Of a stretch of 64,000 nt of DNA, positions 56,957 through 64,000 are shown piece by piece. Source of the DNA: Arthrobotrys musiformis (Eukaryota; Ascomycota; Orbiliomycetes; Orbiliales; Orbiliaceae); the NCBI GenBank assembly GCA_036971715.1, contig JAVHJL010000002.1:1892501-1956500 (forward strand), in the 5' to 3' direction. The position numbers were made by a program, and so were the translations under genes. The notes beneath the pieces are model-generated. The model saw only the letters and a program-made list of their open reading frames with translations, did no database searches and was not told the DNA's origin. Positions within the stretch are counted from its first letter, which is position 1, and every line of letters starts with the position of its first letter.

Positions 56957-59900
56957 ATGAAGCCCTTCGCGCGACTAGGACAAGTCTGCGCGCGGCAGAG
57001 TTATCATGCATCCGTATTCGTGCCGAAGACCGTTGCGCGGCCATTGATGAGATTCCAGGCCGAAAATGGTTTATCAAGGCATCGACAACATGTGGCGACG
57101 GTATTTCGCCGCTATGCTACAACAAATTCTACACATAACGTCCCTCCGCCGGCGAAGGATATCAAGAGTGCAACAAAGACGCCTCAAGTCCTGCAGGCTG
57201 AGGTTGGCAAAAGGACACAGACGAAGAAGCAGGCGACGACTGTAGCTGATCCACTGCTGGCATCGGCTGATGCATCAAAATCTGCGCAAAGGAAGGCTGA
57301 TTGGGCCATTTTGAAGGATATGGTCCATTACATATGGCCGAAGGTATTCCCGTGCTGCCATTAGACATATTTAATAGTATTTATGCACATATACTAAATA
57401 TTGTTTCCAAAGGATAATCTCGGAACGAGGGTTAGAGTGGGCCTTGCATTGGGCCTACTCATTGGAGCAAAGGTATTTTGCTCTAGAAATTTTGAGGATA
57501 CAATCGTTAAACTAATGTCCAGCTAGCTCCTCAATGTTCAAGTTCCGTTTTACTTCAAATCAATTGTTGACTCACTTAATATCGATTTCACTCACGTTGG
57601 GGGCACTGTCGCAGCAGTAGCAGGCTCTCTAATTTTGGCATGTTCGTCTGCCCCGTCTTGATATAACTGGAAGAAGATCCTGCTAACAAAAAGATAGACG
57701 GCTTGGCGAGAATTGGTGCCACGGTTTTCCAGGAAATCCGAAATGCTGTCTTTGCAACGGTTGCACAGACGGCTATTCGTCGGGTGGCCTGTGATGTCTT
57801 CAACCATTTGTTACGGCTGGATCTTAGCTTTCACCTTACTCGGCAAACCGGTGGACTCACAAGAGCTATCGATCGTGGAACGAAGGGTATTAGCTTTGTA
57901 TTGACGAGCATGGTCTTCCATATCTTACCTATCCTATTTGAAATATCTATGGTCTGTGGTATATTGGTATGAACGCCCTGTCTCCTTCCGAGTTAAAATA
58001 ACACTGATGCTAATCGAATAGACATACAATTATGGTGCACAATTCGCTGTTGTGACGGCTGTGACCATGTCTGCATATACAGCTTTCACAATCGTTACGA
58101 CTTCCTGGCGAACGAAGTTCCGAAAGCAAGCTAATGCTGCCGACAATGCTGCTGCTACCGTTGCCGTTGATTCTTTGATTAATTTTGAAGCCGTCAAGTA
58201 CTTTAACAACGAAAACTTCGAGGTAAAAAGATATGATAAAGCTTTACACGGATACGAGTCTGCGTCGATAAAAGTGGCAACCTCGCTGGCGTTTTTGAAC
58301 AGTGGTCAAAACATTATTTTCTCGTCTGCACTAACAACAATGATGTACCTCGCTGCGCAAGGTGTGATGGATGGCACTATGACCGTTGGTGACCTTGTTA
58401 TGATTAATCAATTGGTATTTCAGCTTTCGGTGCCTCTGAACTTCTTAGGAAGTGTCTATAGAGAGCTACGGCAGTCTCTTCTGGATATGGAAACATTATT
58501 TAATTTGCAGAAGGTCAACGTAACCGTGAAGGTGAGTATATCGAAAGGTCTATAATTTATTCTTTTGCGAGTGGACTGATTGTTTAAAATATATAGGACT
58601 CTCCAAATGCCAAACCGCTTGTTCTGAAAGGCGGTGAGATTAAGTTTGAAAACGTTTCGTTTGGGTATCACCCCGAGCGACCGATTCTGAAGAACGTGTC
58701 ATTCACTATCCCAGCTGGCCACAAGATCGCCTTTGTCGGACCCAGTGGGTGCGGGTAAGCTGCAATTCTGTCTATATCGGTAGTTCGGAAGAAAATTAGC
58801 TAATAACCGGGGTAGAAAATCCACAATTCTGCGCCTCCTATTCCGGTATTATGATGTCGACTCTGGTCGCATCTTAATCGATGGGCAGGATATCCGGGAT
58901 GTGACAGTGGAGTCTCTCCGCAAAGCCATTGGTGTCGTTCCGCAGGATACTCCACTTTTCAACAACACGATAGAACACAATATCAGATACGGACGGACGG
59001 ACGCAACAGATGAAGAGGTCAGAGCGGTAGCCAAGCGCGCCCGCATCGACGAGGCTATCGCAAAGTTCCCCGATGGCTACCAAACGAAAGTTGGCGAGCG
59101 AGGTCTTATGATATCAGGTATAATTTCTCTATCTTTCTTCGGAAAACTTTCGCTATGACTTTTGGGCTGTGGCATACAATTTGCTGCACAATTTGTCGAA
59201 TTGTGCTCCCATTTTTAGCTATCGTTTCGAACCGAGGTTGGGCTAATCTTAAGCAACGCTATGGTCGCGTGTCCGAATTATCGATAAATAGGTGGAGAAA
59301 AACAGAGACTAGCAGTTTCGAGATTACTCCTCAAAGACCCACCGATGCTATTCTTTGACGAAGCTGTAAGTTTCACTGTGCGGCATAATAGACGTCACTA
59401 TTATATTAATGGCGTTGCATTTTAATGCAATTTCTCGGGTCACGGTTATGGTTTGCTAATATGCAGGATTTATAATTAACAACCTCTAGACATCAGCCCT
59501 GGACACCGAAACCGAAACTTCATTATTGCAGAATATAAATGGCATCCTTAAGGAAAAGAAGCGGACAAGTGTATTTGTCGCCCATAGATTGCGCACGATC
59601 TTTGATAGTGGTATGTCTTTCCGAAAATTATGCACCTGCCCCTCTTGAACGTGCATGTCTTGATACATGGTGCAAAAAAACCCACGTTTTTCTCTGGCCG
59701 GGGCCTTCCCTGCTTTGCCATGTTTGGTGTGGAAATGCAACCCAGGCAGCTCGTTGGGGGAGCTTTGGTCGTCTCTTGCCCCACTCTTCAGTTGTCTGAT
59801 GTCTGAGCCCCTGAGGTTATGCCTCTTCGAGACTAGACCCGCACAATTGCGAGATTTTGATTGAACAATTCTAATGGCTGCTTCTTTGGGGTCCTTTAGA

Positions 59901-60142
59901 TCAGATCATTGTGTTGAAGGACGGTGTAGTCGCTGAGCAGGGAACCCATCAGGAACTTGTTGATGGCGGAACAGTTTATGCATCCATGTGGGCAGGTAAG
60001 TCATCATTGAAGATTTTTGATTGGAGTTCCCTATTTTATCGGTCGGAAATGTATCGATAGGCTGACTCCCGCATGAAACGACTGTCTAGCCCAAGAAGTT
60101 TTGTCGATAGGAGCGGATACGGATAAGACGTCGACGCTTTGA
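56957..60142 (+). CDS. ATM1: Mitochondrial ABC transporter Atm1 (ABCB7 type)
   Basis: Eleven exons: 56957-57343, 57413-57472, 57527-57641, 57698-57966, 58022-58531, 58597-58754, 58816-59117, 59292-59365, 59490-59610, 59900-59995, 60090-60142; 714 residues. Atm1 is the inner-membrane half-transporter that exports a glutathione-linked sulfur compound needed for cytosolic iron-sulfur cluster assembly. An Arg-rich presequence (1-50) precedes six membrane helices (about 130-415), including VQVPFYFKSIVDSLN, RIGATVFQEIRNAVFATV, HLTRQTGGLTRAIDRGTKGI and AADNAAATVAVDSLINFEAV. The nucleotide-binding domain follows: GPSGCGKST (Walker A, split by an intron), VPQDTPLFNNTI, SGGEKQRLAVSR (signature), MLFFDEATSALD (Walker B, split by an intron), FVAHRLRTIFD. 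Introns 59118-59291 and 59611-59899 are unusually long. All ATPase motifs are intact. Confidence 0.95.
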
Positions 60143-61891
60143 GTTCGTGATGCATTTACAACATGTTATTGAATGATTTCGGAATATCTTGGCGGGGGGT
60201 TCCTGTCCAAATACGCCACCGCATGCATAAGTTTCGAATCTTTTTATGAATACGACCTTGAATTATATTATATTGTAGCTTTTGTAGACGTCGAGGTGAA
60301 GAATAGCGGGAACGGTACACAACATGTACATATAACAATAACATCCAACATGATGGACGGGAATCCACTTTTTTTTTCGTCACTCGCGAGCAAACTATCG
60401 AGCTTGCAGCTCGCATGCAGGAGTGATGGAAAGGTGACAAGGCATCTGCCTTGCTGCATGCGACCTCGTGTGGGCCTTTGGGAAGGGAAGACATGCATAT
60501 CCGCGGGTACTTTCTAGAAACCGACCCTTCATCCCGAGAAGCCAAACACTTTGCCGTCGACAAAGCCGAAAGAAAGCTATGTATTTTCAGCTAATCAAGA
60601 CTCACGATATTTGGATCTCGAACGTTGAACAAGTAGCTTTCTGTGTAACTCGGGACCTGTGCGGGACTTATTCTCCTCCTGGGAATCTTTTCCGCCAGTT
60701 GGATTGATATTGTGGTACTATAATAAAAAAAAAATGTTTTGAAGTTTTTTTTCTCGGGCTTACCCTCACAGAGCTAGAGTGTCTCGTTGAAGCATTTTCG
60801 TCCAAGACACCAGCTCAGCTGTCAGAATTGGGTGTACAGTACAGTACAGTACTTGCAAGTTCGCCGTCGACTTGAGGAAATAAAGCCGGTGGGTCAGCAG
60901 TGAAGCTAAAGTCCAGGTCGGACATGCCCCACCGCAGAGTATCGTTGGTGGGCATGCATATGTCTTGAAGGATGGCATCCCTGACCTTGATGGGGGCCCT
61001 TGCCGGCCCCTTTCCCAAATGCGCTGAATCCAAGTCCCCAAACCCCCATCACGGACGCCTTCCAGACCCTGCATTTGCAGGTTGGCCACCCACAGCGAGG
61101 CCGCTTGACACTTCCTTTGTTCGTGATGGGAAAAATAGCGAAATTAAGAGAGACAGAGACCCGCACTTTCCAGTCCTTCCAGCTTTGCGGCCGGCCGTAG
61201 TAACCTCAGATTCGGCCGTTATTCCCCCATGCTCTGGATGTATGGGCCATATAACTCCCACAGACCCCTTCCCGCCATTTTTATTCCCTCTCTCTTCCCT
61301 CTCTTTTCTTTCCCCTCACCTGGTCTTTTTTGGATTTCTGCTTTTCACAATTCGATTTCGAGTTCAGGCTGAATTTCTTGGTCGAACTAAGAAGAAAACA
61401 CAAAAAACCCACATCTTTTCCTGACTCCGCTTCGCTATTTCGGCCCTTTTCGTCCAAAGGCTTTCAAGGTCTTCTGTTGCTTTTGTGACAGCGGCGGATA
61501 ATTGCATTTCGCTAGCGGGAAATTCCTCTCATTGAAAAGAATAACCACATCCACGTTCATTCTGTGATTGCAATACTTCTTATTTATTTTTTAATTTACG
61601 ACTATTACTCTTGCAGCACATTCACAAGGAACCGAATCACAGTATTGAATTTATTTGAATCTTGGAATTGAATTTGTATGTATGCTTGTTCCGAAGTGCT
61701 ATTATCCAGTTGTTCCAATGCGGAATATTCCCTACCTCGCATCACCCTCCCCGAAGAATGCAATGTTCCAATTCCTCAATGCGCATGAGAGACTAATTCA
61801 ACGGGGGAAACTTCAGGCACGCACGATACGCGATATCGATATCTATCCTTGAGCTTTAAGAAATCAGATTTTTAATATATATTTGCCAAAA
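60143..61891. other. Gene-free stretch between ATM1 and the microexon gene
   Basis: 1.75 kb. Frames overlapping at 60970-61260 on both strands (GC-rich block) have no family features. Contains the pentamer repeat at 60834-60853 and pyrimidine-rich sequence near 61270-61330 that may be promoter/leader of the next gene. Confidence 0.45.
60834..60853. repeat. Short GTACA pentamer tandem repeat
   Basis: Three exact GTACA units plus a GTACT variant. Confidence 0.8.
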
Positions 61892-62285
61892 ATGGGTATC
61901 TTCGAGAAGCTCTCTCAGAGTATGTTTCCCTCCCCTGACCTTATATTATAGCATAGGATCATATCACTAACATTGATTCCTTTACTTGCAGAGATCGAGG
62001 TTAGTCTTATAAATCCGTACTAAAAGTATGCATTGTCTACTTTTAGAATGTCTATTAATATGTGGATTGTATATATAGCTTTTCAAGCTCGAACAACGCT
62101 ATACCAAGCGTTCCCGTCGAACAACATTCATCTGCGACGCATACTACATCGACGGAGAATACGTCTACGGCCCATCGATGACACAGAAGCACCTTCCCAA
62201 CGTCAGTGTTCAACAAATGCACGGCAGCGTCAGCAGCTCGAGCACGAAGAAGGATAGAAGAAAGAGTGTTTTTGGAGCCTATTAA
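61892..62285 (+). CDS. Small protein of unknown function with an 8-nt microexon
   Basis: Exons 61892-61919, 61992-61999 and 62079-62285 encode 80 residues: MGIFEKLSQKIE, then LFKLEQRYTKRSRRTTFICD, AYYIDGEYVYGPS and a Ser/Lys/Arg-rich end closing KSVFGAY. The middle exon is only 8 nt (AG ATC GAG), flanked by clear GCAG and GTTAGT signals; introns are 72 and 79 nt, and the frame is kept only if it is included. No membrane segment or signal peptide. I believe similar short basic proteins with an RRTTF...YIDGEY core occur in other filamentous ascomycetes, but cannot prove it here and do not know a function. The AAAATGGG start context is good. Confidence 0.65.
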
Positions 62286-63547
62286 GAGATCCATACACTT
62301 CTTTTTTTCGAATTGATGTTATTCCCGGCGTAAACAACGGGTGCGATATCATTCGACTACAAGCGAATTAGCATTCGACATGTGGAAAGATCCTTTTTCA
62401 TAGAAGAAGAAGAGGAGAAGGAGAGCAAAGACGACATTGAAGAACAATACGGACGAGGACGATTATTACCAGAAACCACAGAACATTAACGCCCTAAAAC
62501 GTCACGATATCGCGATAAACACACAAACACGCACACACGCCTGCATAGAATATACATCTATCTAATCCGGTACTCCGACTCGAAAGAGAATCGACGTTCC
62601 CTTTTTTCCCCCATGGTTGTTTCCCAAATCCAAAAAGCGAATCCGCTAGTTTCGGGTTCTCGCGCCAATCGACAAATACGAAATCCTTTGGACCTTTAAA
62701 GTCCGGCTACGAGACTGGGGATCCTTGAGGCTTTCCTGGGACAGCTGCACACTCTTTATTTTTATTTTTTTATTACAGACTTCACACTCATTTCTAAATG
62801 ACGATGCATCGTGCAACGTTTTCTTTTTCCTTTTTCTTTCTTCTTCAAGTTGTGCCTTTTTTTCAACCCTTTCTTTTGTTATTACCCCCCGGTGTTGGAG
62901 AGTTTTTTTTGACCTGGTCTGTTACTACATTCTCTTCAACTGTATATATTTCCCACCTGGCCAACCGCCTACTTTCAGTATATCCAAGTCTCCTACACTG
63001 TATTAGGCTGACTATATACCAAAAGGGCATCGGCTTTTCCTGTGGTCATTCCTATTTTTCCCGCACAATCTGTCTATCTGGTTTTTGTCTTTTTCTAAAG
63101 GGGGGGATAAGATACCACTTTTTTCAACAAACTTTTCACGGAGCGAATATATTTTTTCCCAATTGTCTCCTGGCATTTCTTTTTTTTTATCAAAGATGGC
63201 ATGTTTTTACTGTCCACGAGCATGTTCGAATAGCGAAAGGAAATCTATAAAGAACAAAAAAGAATGCAAAGCAAACAAAACTACCGTTCGAGAGAAGTAA
63301 ACGTAGTATTCGAAAACAAAACTTTTTATATCTTTCGTCTAAAGATGGAGGGTAAAAATCAACTCGGGAGGGCTAAGCTACATCTAAGATATCTCCTCAA
63401 ACACAAAAAAAACGCCATCCCATCATGCATCTGTCATCATGCATCATATCGTACAAAACATCCTCTTTTATTTTTCCCGGGGAAAAGAAACTGGGGAAAA
63501 CGCCAAAATGCAAGATCATATATAATAATATAAAAAAGTGGATGCAT
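62286..63547. other. Convergent intergenic, pyrimidine-rich
   Basis: Between the microexon gene and the right-edge gene. Long T/C-rich runs at about 62755-62890 and 63050-63200; open frames encode Phe/Leu/Ser low complexity and are not called. Confidence 0.5.
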
Positions 63548-64000
63548 TTATACTACTGCCTGAACGGGTTCTGCCGCACTACCGGGTAGTAGCATATCCG
63601 TAGCCGCCAATTCCGCCACGGCGGCGCCTGTGGTTGAATTACTCCTTTCCTCAGCGTCAACTTTTATTCTTTTATTACTCCCTTCCTCTGCATCTTTTTG
63701 TTCCCCGGCTTCCGCCTCTGCCTTCTTTCTTTTAAATTCCGCCAGTTTCTTCTGTCTTTCCGCTCTTTCTGCCTGTATTTGTGCATCTTTCTCCTCCTGG
63801 GCTCTAACTCTTTGCGTCTTGAGCGTTCCGAGGTCGAGTTCCTCGGGATAAGTGCACTCCAGACCCATTATCTCGCAAATATCTCGATATGTCTTCGCCC
63901 TCGACAGGACTTTATGCATTTGGTTTTTGCCGGGGACCATATTCAGAAGACAAAACTTCGTATTCGAAATCGGATTCTCGACACTCATCGCGATCAACAT
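63548..64000 (-). CDS. Probable tRNA-dihydrouridine synthase 2 (DUS2), C-terminal part only
   Basis: The minus frame enters from the right edge and ends at a stop at 63548; only the last 150 residues are inside. The segment NPISNTKFCLLNMVPGK followed by RAKTYRDICEIMGLE resembles the C-terminal region of fungal Dus2 enzymes, which reduce uridine 20 of cytosolic tRNAs with a flavin. After it comes a Lys/Glu/Arg-rich coiled coil (QIQAERAERQKKLAEFKRKK) and a Gly/Ala/Val end. The Met at the very edge is probably internal, because the flavin-binding barrel would lie beyond it. The family name rests on one short block and should be treated as tentative. Confidence 0.55.
   Translation of the reverse strand: MLIAMSVENPISNTKFCLLNMVPGKNQMHKVLSRAKTYRDICEIMGLECTYPEELDLGTLKTQRVRAQEEKDAQIQAERAERQKKLAEFKRKKAEAEAGEQKDAEEGSNKRIKVDAEERSNSTTGAAVAELAATDMLLPGSAAEPVQAVV

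Overview
The window reads as nuclear DNA of a filamentous ascomycete (Pezizomycotina). Genes carry many short GT-AG introns, mostly 50-100 nt, often with CTAAC-like branch sites. They are spaced about one per 3 kb on both strands, use the standard code, and the protein set is fungal and eukaryotic. I cannot fix the class or genus from sequence alone. All exon borders below were deduced by eye from splice signals, reading frame and family conservation; each model was checked to keep frame across all exons, except where I say the junction is open.

Layout, left to right: condensin SMC4 (minus, cut by the left edge); a Topors-like RING E3 ligase (minus) divergent from a small MIOREX-7-like mitochondrial protein (plus); the UNC-50/GMH1 Golgi protein (minus); a classical protein tyrosine phosphatase (plus) with an open in-frame extension beyond its UAG; the SAGA deubiquitinase UBP8 (minus); a secreted subtilase (minus); mitochondrial AIM24 (plus); a secreted GH18 chitinase (plus); a KHA1-type K+/H+ antiporter (minus); the GGA clathrin adaptor (minus) divergent from the rRNA modification enzyme TSR3 (plus); mitochondrial initiation factor IF2 (plus); VAC14 (minus); a DENND6-type DENN protein (plus); a mitochondrial-type J-protein (plus); proteasome lid subunit RPN9 (minus) divergent from complex I subunit NDUFA9 (plus); a 2-oxoglutarate/Fe(II) oxygenase (minus); the mitochondrial ABC exporter ATM1 (plus); a small protein of unknown function with an 8-nt microexon (plus); and a partial gene, probably tRNA-dihydrouridine synthase DUS2, at the right edge (minus).

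Most are housekeeping genes for chromosomes, ubiquitin, vesicle traffic and mitochondria, with no operon logic; the shared theme is divergent pairs over 220-390 bp. The accessory-looking genes are the protease, the chitinase and the oxygenase. The two secreted hydrolases lie in the gene-poor 16-26 kb part with AIM24 between them, and three palindromes sit upstream of the protease. I saw no rRNA, convincing tRNA, CRISPR array, intact transposon or secondary-metabolite cluster. No clearly new multi-gene system is visible; the best leads are the phosphatase extension, the microexon gene and the palindromes.
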